Shown: positions 9,206 through 17,417 of the stretch, one piece after another
Layout of the letters: each line of letters begins with the position of its first letter
How positions within the stretch are numbered: the stretch's first letter is position 1
Source of the DNA: JAWKWH01 sp965204295
GTDB taxonomy: Bacteria; Pseudomonadota; Alphaproteobacteria; Rhizobiales; Rhizobiaceae
Assembly (NCBI GenBank): GCA_965204295.1
Contig: OZ241973.1
Span: 2,046,001 to 2,110,000, forward strand
Length of the DNA stretch: 64,000 bases
Direction: 5' to 3'
Notes under the pieces: model-generated
The model's input: the letters and a program-made list of their open reading frames with translations, nothing else
Told to the model about the DNA's origin: nothing
Databases searched by the model: none
Position numbers and translations under genes: made by a program

Positions 9206-9977
9206 ATGACGCACCGCCGTTACGAACCGATCGATTTCAAATGGTTGATCATCGAACCACTCTTGCCGAACAAACCTCGTGGCGTCGCTCGGGTGGACGA
9301 CCGGAAGGTTCCGAACGGCATCTACCGGCGGCTCGGGACGGGATCGCCCCGGGCCGACATTCCCGACCGCTATGGCCCCTCCTGCTACAATCGGTTCGTC
9401 CGGTGGGGCAGGATCGGTGTCCGGGACCATATATTCGACGCGGTGTCGGCAGCTTATGACGGATCGGAGCAATCCGTGGGTTCCTCCTTGATCCGGGTTC
9501 ACCGGCACGGGGCGAACGCAAGAAGGAGAGTGCGCAAAGCGCCGAAACCACCGGTCCGGCTGACGTTCGAGCCGGATGCATGGAGCGCTCGCGGGGCGGT
9601 CTGACCACGAAGATACAGGTCGTCACCGACGCGCGTGCCGACCCCGCTGAAATTGACGGCGAAACAGGCGCATGACGGGCGCTGCGCCGACGACATGCCG
9701 GGCGCTGTTGGATCGGGCCGGAGCCTTCCGGCTGCGCGACCGCCTCGCCGCAATCGGCGCCACTGCCGTCATCAGGCCAATTCCGCGCCGTTTGATCCCT
9801 CCCGAACCGGACCGGGAGGCCTACAGACGACGCGACCGCCTCGAACGCTTCTTCTCAAAACTCAAACAGTACAGGGCGATAGCCGCACGATATGAAAAGC
9901 GCGACGCCAACTTCCTCGCCATCATCAAACTCGCCGCAACACGCATCCGGTCGCGCGTTTATGAGCCGGTGGCCTAG
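9206..9977 (+). mobile_element. decayed IS5-family transposase remnant
   Basis: A transposase of the IS5 (IS427-like) group is recognisable but broken. The N-terminal part 'RRYEPIDFKWLIIEPLLPNK' through 'RVDDRKVPNGIYRRL', 'GSPRADIPDRYGP' and 'RVHRHGANA' reads in one frame to about 9600. 'GGLTTKI' and 'AKQAHDG' follow in shifted frames. The C-terminal 'DRLERFFSKLKQYRAIAARY' reads in a third frame to 9977. Part of the catalytic core is missing, so it cannot be active. I could not identify terminal inverted repeats by eye. Confidence 0.8.
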
Positions 9978-10047
9978 ACAAAAACCGACCCGCTCCAGCC
10001 GGATGTCCATGGCGAAATCCGACCGAAAGGGCCGTTGGCCGGTTCGG

Positions 10048-11127
10048 TCAAAACGGCCACGGACGCACCCCCGCCGGGAAAATGGTCATGGCCCTGAACA
10101 ACTCCCCCATCCCGTCCCGGCCGGCCAAACGCTCGATATCGGCCCTGATCCGTTCCCTTCCCTTTTTGTCGTACGCGGCTCCCAGCCGGCCCGCCCGTTC
10201 CACCAGTCCCATGCGTATGAGGAATTCGCCCTGCGTCATGCCGGCGGTCTTGGCGCCGGTTCTTCCCGCCGCCCTGGCCAGCGTCCCGAAATCGACATGC
10301 GAGGTCAGGTCGGCCCTGCCGGAATTTGCGAGCACATCGACGTGCCGGTGCCGCCGCACCGCCTGCAACGTGTCGCCAAAGCCGCTTGCCGGATGACCGT
10401 AGTCCAGAAACAGGGCCGCGCCGCCACGACCGACGATATTCTCCGCGACGGTTTCGGCCAGCGCCTCGCGCGCCGGAGCGATCTCGGAAACCGTTCCATC
10501 CGGCTGTTCGCCCGCCGTTGGCGGAAGCGCGGATTCGGCGATTTCGCCCGCGCCGAGAACAAACGTCAATGCACCGTCCCGATCGATCCCGACCATTCGC
10601 TGTATCCAGCGGTCGTTTACCTTGATGTACTGTCTGACCGGAATGGCGTCGAACACTTCGTTGCCGACGACGAATACGGCCGTTTTGGGCACATCCTCGA
10701 AACGTTTCAGCCATTTGACGGTCCCCGCGTCCGCGCCCAGCGTCTCCTTCTGGATCGTCTCAAGCCGGGGGCTGGTTTCGATCATGCAGATGGAGCATTG
10801 CTCCAGAAACCCGCCCGCCGTCTTTCGAATCGCCCGCAACATGTCGCTCATCAGCGTCCCGCGACCCGGGCCGATTTCGACGAGAGCGGCATTTTCAGGG
10901 CCGCCCGCCGTCCGCCAGGCGGCCACCACCCAGACTGCGACAAGTTCACCGAACATCTGACTGATTTCCGGCGCGGTGACGAAATCGCCGTTTCGACCGA
11001 ACGGCTCCTGCGTGATGTAGTAGCCATATTGAGGATCGAACAGGCAGGCGGCCATATATTCCGAGACGGATATCGGGCCGTTGTGTGCGATATGCCGCCG
11101 GAGCCGTTCGACCAGCGGGGTGGTCAT
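10048..11127 (-). CDS. MidA/NDUFAF7-family SAM-dependent methyltransferase
   Basis: 359-residue class I methyltransferase of the DUF185 family, the bacterial relatives of mitochondrial NDUFAF7 (MidA), which methylates an arginine of a complex I subunit. The start 'PLVERLRRHIAHNGPISVSE' and 'DPQYGYYI' are typical. 'GDFVTAPEISQMFGEL' precedes the SAM-binding motif I 'LVEIGPGRGTLMSD', and 'VVGNEVFDAIPVRQ' is the family signature. Further motifs are 'LFLDYGH' and 'LTSHVDF'. I chose the ATG at 11127, which overlaps the lgt stop (ATGA), over an upstream in-frame start inside lgt. Translational coupling to lgt is likely. The bacterial substrate is inferred from the mitochondrial homologue only. Confidence 0.85.
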   Translation of the reverse strand: MTTPLVERLRRHIAHNGPISVSEYMAACLFDPQYGYYITQEPFGRNGDFVTAPEISQMFGELVAVWVVAAWRTAGGPENAALVEIGPGRGTLMSDMLRAIRKTAGGFLEQCSICMIETSPRLETIQKETLGADAGTVKWLKRFEDVPKTAVFVVGNEVFDAIPVRQYIKVNDRWIQRMVGIDRDGALTFVLGAGEIAESALPPTAGEQPDGTVSEIAPAREALAETVAENIVGRGGAALFLDYGHPASGFGDTLQAVRRHRHVDVLANSGRADLTSHVDFGTLARAAGRTGAKTAGMTQGEFLIRMGLVERAGRLGAAYDKKGRERIRADIERLAGRDGMGELFRAMTIFPAGVRPWPF

Positions 11128-11966
11128 GCGGCTTTCAATTCGCGCGCCATCGCCATGGCCCAGATTCCGGCCAGAACCATTGGCAGGGAGAGCGTCATTC
11201 CCATCGTCAGCCAGCCACCGGCCAGGTAACCGATATGCGCGTCGGGTTCCCTGAAAAACTCGACAACGATCCTGGAAAGTCCGTAACCGGCGACAAAAGC
11301 GCCGCCTGTGAATTTTGGCGTTTTCAACTTTTTCCAACGGTGGATCAGAAGCCAAAGGACGCCAAACAGAACAAAGCCCTCGAACGCCGCTTCATACAAC
11401 TGGCTTGGATGTCGCGGCAGCGGACCGCCGGTTGGAAACACGAACGCCCACGGCATGTCGGTTGTACGGCCCCACAGTTCGGAATTGATAAAGTTCGCGA
11501 TCCGAACCAGTCCGAGACCGACTGGCGCGCCGGCGGCGACCGTGTCAAGCAGGCTCCAGACATGTATGCCGCGTTTTCGGGCGAACAGGATCATTGCGAG
11601 AATCGTTCCGAGAAGTCCGCCGTGAAAGGACATGCCGCCCTGCCAGACGGCGAGCATGTCGAGCGGATCGGCGATGTATCGGGGCAGATCGTAGAACAGG
11701 ATATAGCCAAGCCGGCCGCCCAGTACGACGCCGGCCGCGGCCCAAGTGAGGAAATCGTCCAGATCCCGGGCTGTCATTGCCGGCCGGTTGCCGGCCCATA
11801 ATGGCGGATTGGCGGCCAGTCGTTTCGCATACCACCATGCAAATGAAATACCGGCGACGTACCCAAGTCCGTACCAGTGAACCGCGACGGGCCCGATCCG
11901 GACGACTGCCGGGTCGATTTGCGGAAATGGAAGCGCCGCGAGCGCAAGGATCAGGTGGTCGGGCAT
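11124..11966 (-). CDS. lgt: prolipoprotein diacylglyceryl transferase
   Basis: 280-residue inner-membrane enzyme that transfers diacylglycerol from phosphatidylglycerol to the lipobox cysteine of prolipoproteins, the first step of lipoprotein maturation. About seven hydrophobic segments are visible. Family landmarks are 'VAVHWYGLGYVAG' near residue 28, 'GGRLGYILFYDL', 'WQGGMSFHGGLLG' with the conserved His, 'VRIANFINSELWGR' (the Lgt signature region), and 'HPSQLYEAAFEG'. Length is normal for the family. It is transcribed together with the downstream methyltransferase gene and diverges from ubiK. Predicted lipoproteins elsewhere in this window (for example at 2388, 34335 and 40561) would be its substrates. 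Confidence 0.95.
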   Translation of the reverse strand: MPDHLILALAALPFPQIDPAVVRIGPVAVHWYGLGYVAGISFAWWYAKRLAANPPLWAGNRPAMTARDLDDFLTWAAAGVVLGGRLGYILFYDLPRYIADPLDMLAVWQGGMSFHGGLLGTILAMILFARKRGIHVWSLLDTVAAGAPVGLGLVRIANFINSELWGRTTDMPWAFVFPTGGPLPRHPSQLYEAAFEGFVLFGVLWLLIHRWKKLKTPKFTGGAFVAGYGLSRIVVEFFREPDAHIGYLAGGWLTMGMTLSLPMVLAGIWAMAMARELKAA

Positions 11967-12114
11967 TGTTTTGGCAGACGGAGGATCAAGCGCGGACGAT
12001 GCGCGAGCCTCGTTTTCAGGTCAAGACGCATACGGAATTATCCGCGCCGGACCGCCGGACTTGCAATCGACCGGTTGCGCACCTACGTCGTGGACAACCA
12101 AGGGGATTGCGAAC

Positions 12115-12429
12115 ATGAACCAGGGTCCGAACCGCCTGCTTGACGAGTTTGCCAGGCTGATGACCGATGCGGCCGGCGCCGCCCAGGGCGTGCGCCGCGA
12201 AGTGGAGTCCGCGTTTCGGGCGCAGGCGGAGGGCATATTGAACTCGATGGATCTGGTTCAGCGCGAGGAGTTCGAGGCAATGCGCGACATGGCCTCGAAG
12301 GCGCGGACGGAGAACGAGGCCTTGACGGCGAGAATCGATTCGCTCGAAGCCCGCCTTGAGGAAATCGAACCCGGAAAGGCAGGAAAAACCGGACCGTCGG
12401 CGGCCGCGAGAGCGAAATCCGGAAAATAA
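12115..12429 (+). CDS. ubiK: ubiquinone biosynthesis accessory factor UbiK-like
   Basis: 104-residue BMFP-domain (YqiC/UbiK) protein. The sequence 'NRLLDEFARLMTDAAGAAQG' is an amphipathic helix; 'RREVESAFRAQAEGIL' and 'VQREEFEAMRDMA' follow, and then a coiled coil 'LTARIDSLEARLEEI' that trimerises in known members. The C-terminal tail is Lys/Ala/Ser-rich. UbiK assists the Ubi enzyme complex in aerobic ubiquinone synthesis. I chose the ATG at 12115 because the homologous region begins there. The gene diverges from lgt and stands alone. Confidence 0.85.
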   Translation: MNQGPNRLLDEFARLMTDAAGAAQGVRREVESAFRAQAEGILNSMDLVQREEFEAMRDMASKARTENEALTARIDSLEARLEEIEPGKAGKTGPSAAARAKSGK

Positions 12430-12722
12430 TTCCGCTGCATATCCACAAGGCGGCGGACTCCAAAAACGCTTTTGCGAGAATCGTTTAAGGCAAACGCATG
12501 AATCGATTTGTAGCCGCATGTCCACACGCAATTCGAGGGCGCCGTCAAAAAGGGGTGGCGTTCCGACTCTGCATCAATAGACTGAAATCGTTAGATGATT
12601 CGCCACGGATCGTTAATCGGGATGCGGCGGCCCGATAAGTAGCCCTTCAGCCGGCGCCAATGAGTGCACGCGTTTGAAAGAATATCGGCGGCGCGGCGGC
12701 GCCCCGTCAGCAGGATTCGATC

Positions 12723-13223
12723 ATGGAACTCCATGAATACGGCATATCGCGCGATTTACATCCGGTTGATGTCATCGAACATGTCGCACATTCCAACGAC
12801 TGGTCGTTCGAACGGACCGGCGAGGATGAAATCGCGATTTCCGTGGCCGGCAATTGGGCCGACTACCATGCGTCCTTCTCATGGATGGAAGATTCCGAGT
12901 CCGTCCATCTCGCTTGCGCTTTCGACATCAAGGTGCCCGGGAACAAGACGACGGAGATCATACGTCTGTTGTCCCTGATCAACGAGCAGATGCTGTTCGG
13001 ACATTTCGACCTCTGGGAGCAGGAGGGCGTCATCATGTTCCGTCAGGCGCTGCTGTTGAGCGGAGGCGCCGAACCGACGGCGAAGCAGGTGGAAGTGCTG
13101 CTTGGTTGCGCGCTGGAAGCCAGTGAATGTTACTATCAGGCATTCCAGTTCGTGCTTTGGTCGGGCATGCCCGCCCGCGAGGCCTTGAACAGCGTGATGT
13201 TCGAAACATTCGGAACGGCCTGA
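12723..13223 (+). CDS. YbjN-domain protein
   Basis: 166-residue cytosolic protein with the YbjN fold, related to type III secretion chaperones in structure. It has 'HPVDVIEHVAHSNDWSFER' at the start, a beta-rich middle ('GNWADYHASFSW' and 'SVHLACAFDIKV'), 'IIRLLSLINEQMLFGHFDLW' and 'ALEASECYYQAFQFVLWSG'. This is the standard alphaproteobacterial length. YbjN proteins in enterobacteria affect motility and stress responses, but the biochemical role is unknown. It is followed after 10 bases by the CsaA-like gene on the same strand, so the two probably share a transcript. The ~290 bases before it (12430-12722) hold no gene. Confidence 0.8.
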   Translation: MELHEYGISRDLHPVDVIEHVAHSNDWSFERTGEDEIAISVAGNWADYHASFSWMEDSESVHLACAFDIKVPGNKTTEIIRLLSLINEQMLFGHFDLWEQEGVIMFRQALLLSGGAEPTAKQVEVLLGCALEASECYYQAFQFVLWSGMPAREALNSVMFETFGTA

Positions 13224-13233
13224 GGACACCGGA

Positions 13234-13584
13234 ATGACCGCGAAGGCGCCGGAAATCGGAATTGAGGAATTTCTGAAAGTCGATATCCGTGCGGGCACGA
13301 TTGTCGAAGCCTCGCCGTTTCCGGAAGCGCGCAAACCGGCCTTCAAGCTGACGGTCGATTTCGGGGCCGGTATCGGCCTGAAAAAATCCTCGGCCCAGAT
13401 CACGAAATACCATGCGCCGGACGATCTGGCCGGCCGGCAGGTCATGGCGGTCGTCAATTTTCCGCCGCGCCAGATTGGCAAGTTCATGTCGGAAGTCCTA
13501 GTGCTCGGCTTTCCCGATGAAGAGGGCGCCGTGGTGCTCGCGACTATCGACCGGCGGGTTCCCGACGGCGGGCGGATGTTTTGA
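13234..13584 (+). CDS. csaA: CsaA-like tRNA-binding OB-fold protein
   Basis: 116-residue protein consisting of one tRNA-binding OB fold, as in CsaA and the C-terminus of methionyl-tRNA synthetase. Family motifs are 'FLKVDIRAGTIVEASPFPEA', 'PAFKLTVDFG', 'KKSSAQIT' (the conserved SSAQI stretch), 'GRQVMAVVNFPPRQIG' and 'MSEVLVLGF'. CsaA is a homodimeric tRNA-binding protein with reported chaperone or secretion-related activity. It follows the YbjN gene by 10 bases and converges with the kinase gene that ends at 13594. Confidence 0.9.
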   Translation: MTAKAPEIGIEEFLKVDIRAGTIVEASPFPEARKPAFKLTVDFGAGIGLKKSSAQITKYHAPDDLAGRQVMAVVNFPPRQIGKFMSEVLVLGFPDEEGAVVLATIDRRVPDGGRMF

Positions 13585-13593
13585 CGCGCCATT

Positions 13594-15009
13594 CTAAGCC
13601 GGCACGCTGACCGCGGCGCGCAGGCCGCCCATTGGCGAACACCCGAGAACGATGTCTCCGCCGTGGCTGCGCGCGATGTCGCGGGCGATGGACAGTCCCA
13701 GGCCGGTGCCGCTCGAGTCCTGATTGCGCGCTTCGTCAAGGCGGAAGAACGGTTTGAACACATCCTCAAGCCGGTTTTCCGGTATTCCCGGGCCGTTGTC
13801 GTCGATTGTGGCGGTCAGCATGCCCTTGTGGTGACGCACGTCGACCGAAACCGACCGGGCGTGGCGAAAGGCGTTGCCGACCAGATTGGAGACAAGCCGG
13901 GAATAAGCGTTTGGCCGTACGTGGACTTCGCTCTTTCCCTTCAATGTTATGGTCAATTCACGATTGCGCAAACGCGCATCCTCACGCAATGTGTCGAACA
14001 GTTCATTGAGATCGAGGCGGCCGGTATCCTCCAGCGCCTCACCGCGGGCGAACGCCAGATACCCCTCCAGCATCGACTGCATGTCATCGACATCCTTGTC
14101 GAGCGCGCCTGAGTCCGAATCCTTGCCGCCAAGGGCCAGTTGCAACTTGAAGCGGGTCAGAATCGTTCGCAAATCGTGGCTGACTCCCGTCAACATGGCG
14201 GTTCGCTGCTCAATCTGGCGTTCGATGCGTTCACGCATCTGAATGAACGCCGTGCCGGCGCGGCGCACTTCCTCGGCGCCGCGGGGATTGAAGTCGGGCG
14301 ACATGGGCCGGCCCTTGCCGAAGCTCTCGGCGGCGTGAGCCAATTGCTGGATCGGGCGGATCTGGTTGCGCAGGAACAAAATGGCGATGAACAACAGCAC
14401 AAGCGAAGTCCCGACCATCCAGAGCAGGAATATGTGGGTATTGGATGCGTAGGCCTGGCTGCGGCGCGCGAAAACGCGCAGCACGTCGTTCTCAATCTTG
14501 ATGCGGATTTCAACGACGTTGGAATCGCCAACAGTGTCAATCCAGAACGGCCGGTTTATCTGACGGGTGATCTCCGAACTCAGGATTTGATCCAATATGG
14601 AAAAGAACGGTTTCGATCCTGGCGCCGGCAGAGAATCGGGCGGCAGGACGTCCACTTTGAGGGACAGGCGTTCCTGCGCGATGCGTATCGCCTGCGCGAT
14701 GCCCTCTTCGTCCGAATTCGTTTCGATCATGTCGATTATCGCGGCGATATCGCTGACGACGGCGGTGGACAGCCTCTGTGTCACCGTTTGCCAGTGGCGC
14801 TCCATGAACACGAACGCGACCACGGATTGCAGCAGCAGCATGGGCGCGATGACAATGATCAGGGACCGGGCGTAAAGGCGCTTGGGCATATACCGGGAGA
14901 TCGAACGCCAGAACCGTCGCCACAACCGTTGCAGGACGGACAGCGCGCGCATGCCGTGCGCCATGGCGGCGCGTCTGGATTGGTTGTGATCGTCCGTCGT
15001 CGTCATCAC
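13594..15009 (-). CDS. EnvZ-like sensor histidine kinase of the petPR-type operon
   Basis: 471-residue inner-membrane sensor kinase. TM1 is at about residues 48-68, a periplasmic sensor domain covers about 70-190, TM2 is at about 191-213, then come HAMP, a DHp domain with the phospho-His H278 in 'GVSHDLRTILTRFK', and a HATPase domain with N box 'RLVSNLVGNAFRHA', G1 'DDNGPGIP' and G2 'GTGLGLSIARDI'. The usual Pro of the H-box (HDLRTPL) is Ile here. It is the last gene of a three-gene operon after the MarR regulator and the response regulator, with a 10-base gap to the latter. The operon position and fold suggest an envelope-stress or osmotic sensor; the signal is unknown. Confidence 0.9.
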   Translation of the reverse strand: MMTTTDDHNQSRRAAMAHGMRALSVLQRLWRRFWRSISRYMPKRLYARSLIIVIAPMLLLQSVVAFVFMERHWQTVTQRLSTAVVSDIAAIIDMIETNSDEEGIAQAIRIAQERLSLKVDVLPPDSLPAPGSKPFFSILDQILSSEITRQINRPFWIDTVGDSNVVEIRIKIENDVLRVFARRSQAYASNTHIFLLWMVGTSLVLLFIAILFLRNQIRPIQQLAHAAESFGKGRPMSPDFNPRGAEEVRRAGTAFIQMRERIERQIEQRTAMLTGVSHDLRTILTRFKLQLALGGKDSDSGALDKDVDDMQSMLEGYLAFARGEALEDTGRLDLNELFDTLREDARLRNRELTITLKGKSEVHVRPNAYSRLVSNLVGNAFRHARSVSVDVRHHKGMLTATIDDNGPGIPENRLEDVFKPFFRLDEARNQDSSGTGLGLSIARDIARSHGGDIVLGCSPMGGLRAAVSVPA

Positions 15010-15019
15010 ATGCGCGTTT

Positions 15020-15724
15020 TCATTCGACCGAAAGCCGGTAGCCGACGCTGCGAACCGTCTGCAACCAAACGGGATTTGCCGGATCCTCCTCGATTTTCCG
15101 GCGCAATCGGTTGATCTGAACGTCGATCGTCCTCTCCCCGACCGCCGCGTCTCCGCTTGTCAGTTCCTGTCTGGGTATAGTTTCCCCGGCCCGTTCGGCG
15201 AACAACGTCAGGATATCCCGCTCGCGATCGGTCAGTTTTATCGGTTTGCCGGAACATTTCAGTTCGCGGCGCGGTATCTGAAACGTGTAGGGTCCAAACA
15301 TGATCTGCTCGACTTTCGGCGTCGACGAAGGTCCGCCACGGCGAAGAATGTTGTTGACCCGCAAGATCAGTTCGCGCGGATCGAACGGTTTCGACAGATA
15401 ATCATCCGCGCCCGCCTCCAGTCCGCTTACCCGGCTTTCGGTCTCGCTGAGCGCCGTCAGCATCAGGATCGGAACCTTTTTGTCCATCCTCAGCGCCTGC
15501 GTGAGTTCGACGCCGTTTTCTCCGGGCATCATCACATCCAGAACAAGAAGATCGAAATCCAGTCCCCGCAGCCTGCCGCGCGCGTCCGATGCGCTGGCGG
15601 CGACGGTTACGCGGAAACCGTTCGACGTCAGATATTGCTTCAGCAGGTCCCGGATGCGCGTGTCGTCATCCACGACAAGCAGGTGCGGCGCGTCATCGGC
15701 TGGCGCAACGAAATCGTCGACCAT
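15020..15724 (-). CDS. petR: OmpR-family response regulator, PetR-like
   Basis: 234-residue response regulator. The receiver domain has the acidic pocket 'VVDDD' (residues 18-22), the phospho-acceptor D63 in 'LLVLDVMMPGENG', the conserved Thr/Ser in 'LMLTALSE' and the Lys in 'YLSKPFD'. The C-terminal winged helix has 'KLTDRERDILTLFA', 'RQELTSG' and 'RTIDVQINRLRRKIEEDP'. The ATG follows directly after the stop of the MarR gene, so translation is coupled. A MarR gene next to an OmpR-type regulator corresponds to petP-petR first described in Rhodobacter, where petR was needed for cytochrome bc1 expression. The symbol is assigned on that synteny. Confidence 0.85.
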   Translation of the reverse strand: MVDDFVAPADDAPHLLVVDDDTRIRDLLKQYLTSNGFRVTVAASASDARGRLRGLDFDLLVLDVMMPGENGVELTQALRMDKKVPILMLTALSETESRVSGLEAGADDYLSKPFDPRELILRVNNILRRGGPSSTPKVEQIMFGPYTFQIPRRELKCSGKPIKLTDRERDILTLFAERAGETIPRQELTSGDAAVGERTIDVQINRLRRKIEEDPANPVWLQTVRSVGYRLSVE

Positions 15725-16252
15725 TCAGTCTTCTTCCTCTCGGCCCCCTTCCCGCCGCGGCGCGGGGAGCCTGTCGATTTGCGAGCGCCGTTCGGGATTC
15801 ACCATCGCCTTGAGAAAAGCCATGATGGCCGAGCGTTCGCCCTGTCCCGCTTCCTCCAATGCACGGCGGATGCGGCGGGACTGTGGCGTCGCCAGAGCCC
15901 GTGAAAGCTCGCGCCCCTTTCTTGTCGGATAAAGTTCCCGCTGCCGGCGGTCCCGCGGACCGGGAATTTGTACAATGTAACCGGTGTCCACAAGTTGCTT
16001 GAGAACGCGCGCCAAACTCTGCTTGGTGATATTGAGCACGTCGAGAAGTTCGGCGACGGTCAATCCGGGCAGGCGATTGACGAAATGTAGAACCCTGTGA
16101 TGCGCCCGACCGAAGTCATAGCCGGCCAGAATCTTGTCGGGATCCGAGGTGAAATCCCGATAGGCAAAGAACAGCAATTCGATGATATCGAGGTCGATAT
16201 CCTCTCCGACTCCGAACGGGGATTTGAGAATGTTGTCGGCATTGTCGGTCAT
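15725..16252 (-). CDS. petP: MarR-family transcriptional regulator, PetP-like
   Basis: About 175-residue winged-helix regulator. 'GRAHHRVLHFVNRLPGLTVA' and 'LLDVLNITKQSLARVLKQLV' are the helix-turn-helix, and 'DTGYIVQIPGPRDRRQRELY' is the wing with the typical D-x-R-x-R pattern. The C-terminal helix 'GEGRSAIMAFLKAM'-like segment (actual 'GQGERSAIMAFLKAM') would dimerise. The frame is open to an ATG at 16270, but a consensus -10 box (TATAAT, 16274-16269) overlaps that codon, so I prefer the ATG at 16252. It is the first gene of the MarR/response-regulator/kinase operon, divergent from ilvE, and probably controls its own promoter through the palindrome at 16276-16296. Confidence 0.85.
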   Translation of the reverse strand: MTDNADNILKSPFGVGEDIDLDIIELLFFAYRDFTSDPDKILAGYDFGRAHHRVLHFVNRLPGLTVAELLDVLNITKQSLARVLKQLVDTGYIVQIPGPRDRRQRELYPTRKGRELSRALATPQSRRIRRALEEAGQGERSAIMAFLKAMVNPERRSQIDRLPAPRREGGREEED

Positions 16253-16268
16253 GGTTCGGATTTCCCGC

Positions 16269-16315
16269 ATTATACTATGTCAGTGTTATTGACATAATAT
16301 AAACTGGATGATAAT
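16269..16315. promoter_or_regulatory. palindromic operator between petP-like gene and ilvE, with divergent promoter elements
   Basis: A perfect inverted repeat, TATGTCA (16276-16282) and TGACATA (16290-16296) with a 7-base spacer, lies in the petP-ilvE gap. On the minus strand TATAAT (16274-16269) is a consensus -10 for the petP operon. On the plus strand TTGACA (16289-16294) is a perfect -35, with GATAAT at 16310-16315 as a possible -10 (spacing 15, somewhat short). MarR proteins bind such palindromes as dimers, so autoregulation is inferred. Confidence 0.6.
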
Positions 16316-16478
16316 TTTCACAAAGCTTATTGCCGGATTACGCAAAAAATGGAACGCTGGAAACGAATTTCGGACATTTCCATGAATTAAGGCGCGGCGA
16401 AATCCGGCAGGCCGATCATTTTGAACGGCGAAGATACTGTATATTCCGAATTGCGGGAGAGACCCGCCGGAGGTTGGC

Positions 16479-17372
16479 ATGACAACGGTTTCATTCGACG
16501 ACTTGGAAGGTCACATCTGGATGAACGGAGAGTTCGTCAAATGGGCTGATGCCAGGGTGCACGTTCTCACCCACGGTATGCACTACGCCAGCGCGGTGTT
16601 TGAAGGTGAAAGGGCTTATGGAGGCCGGATTTTCAAACTGACCGAGCACACCCGGCGCCTTCACGATTCCGCGCGACTTCTGGGGTTCCGAATCCCCTGG
16701 ACCGCCGACGAGATCGATGACGTTTGCAATCGGTTGCTCGCCAAACAGGGATTTACGGACGCGTATGTTCGACCGATTGCATGGCGTGGCAGCGAGATGA
16801 TGGGCGTTTCGGCGCAGAACAACAGGATCAACCTCGCAATCGCGATCTTTCAATGGCCCAGCTACTTCGATCCCGAGCAGAGATTGAAGGGCATTCGGCT
16901 GGATATCGCCGAATATCGCAGGCCCGACCCCCAAACGGCGCCGTCGAAATCGAAGGCGGCAGGCCTTTATATGATCTGTACGCTTTCGAAACATGCGGCG
17001 GAAGCCAAGGGGTACGCCGACGCCCTGATGCTTGACTGGCGGGGACGGGTGGCGGAAGCAACCGGAGCCAACGTGTTTTTTGTGGAGGACGGCGTTATCC
17101 ACACCCCGACGCCGGATTGTTTTCTGGACGGCATCACCCGCCGTACGGTCATCGACCTCGCGTGCAAGCGGGGTATCGAGATTGTCGAGCGCGTGATCCT
17201 GCCGGAAGAGATGGAAGGTTTCGAGCAATGCTTCCTGACCGGCACCGCGGCGGAGGTAACGCCCGTATCGGAAATCGGTCCCCATCGTTTCCAGGTGGGC
17301 GAGATCACAAAGGCGCTTATGAGCGACTATGAAAGCGCCGTTCAGCCGAGCCGGTCAATCGCCGCCGAGTAG
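16479..17372 (+). CDS. ilvE: branched-chain amino acid aminotransferase
   Basis: 297-residue fold-type IV PLP aminotransferase, the last step of Leu, Ile and Val synthesis. Landmarks are 'IWMNGEFVKWADARVHVLTH', 'HYASAVFEGERAY', 'FKLTEHTRRLHDSARLLGF', 'YVRPIAWRGSEMMGV', 'SKSKAAGLYM' with the Schiff-base lysine K159, 'RVAEATGANVFFV', 'FLDGITRRTVIDLA' and 'CFLTGTAAEVTPV'. Length and motif order are normal. GGAGG lies 5 bases upstream of the ATG. It is divergent from the MarR operon and followed after 45 bases by the MBL-fold hydrolase gene. Confidence 0.95.
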   Translation: MTTVSFDDLEGHIWMNGEFVKWADARVHVLTHGMHYASAVFEGERAYGGRIFKLTEHTRRLHDSARLLGFRIPWTADEIDDVCNRLLAKQGFTDAYVRPIAWRGSEMMGVSAQNNRINLAIAIFQWPSYFDPEQRLKGIRLDIAEYRRPDPQTAPSKSKAAGLYMICTLSKHAAEAKGYADALMLDWRGRVAEATGANVFFVEDGVIHTPTPDCFLDGITRRTVIDLACKRGIEIVERVILPEEMEGFEQCFLTGTAAEVTPVSEIGPHRFQVGEITKALMSDYESAVQPSRSIAAE

Positions 17373-17417
17373 GACCGGTCGGCCCTTTGGCTGCAAGCGG
17401 AAAAACCGGAGCCGCCG

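Noticed and set aside
9136..10047. Intact IS element
   Set aside because: Frames are broken at several places and I could not find terminal inverted repeats or target duplications by eye.
10048..11355. Longer MidA-like start at 11355
   Set aside because: The extra 76 residues overlap lgt, are Arg-rich and lack family similarity; the ATG at 11127 with an ATGA overlap fits better.
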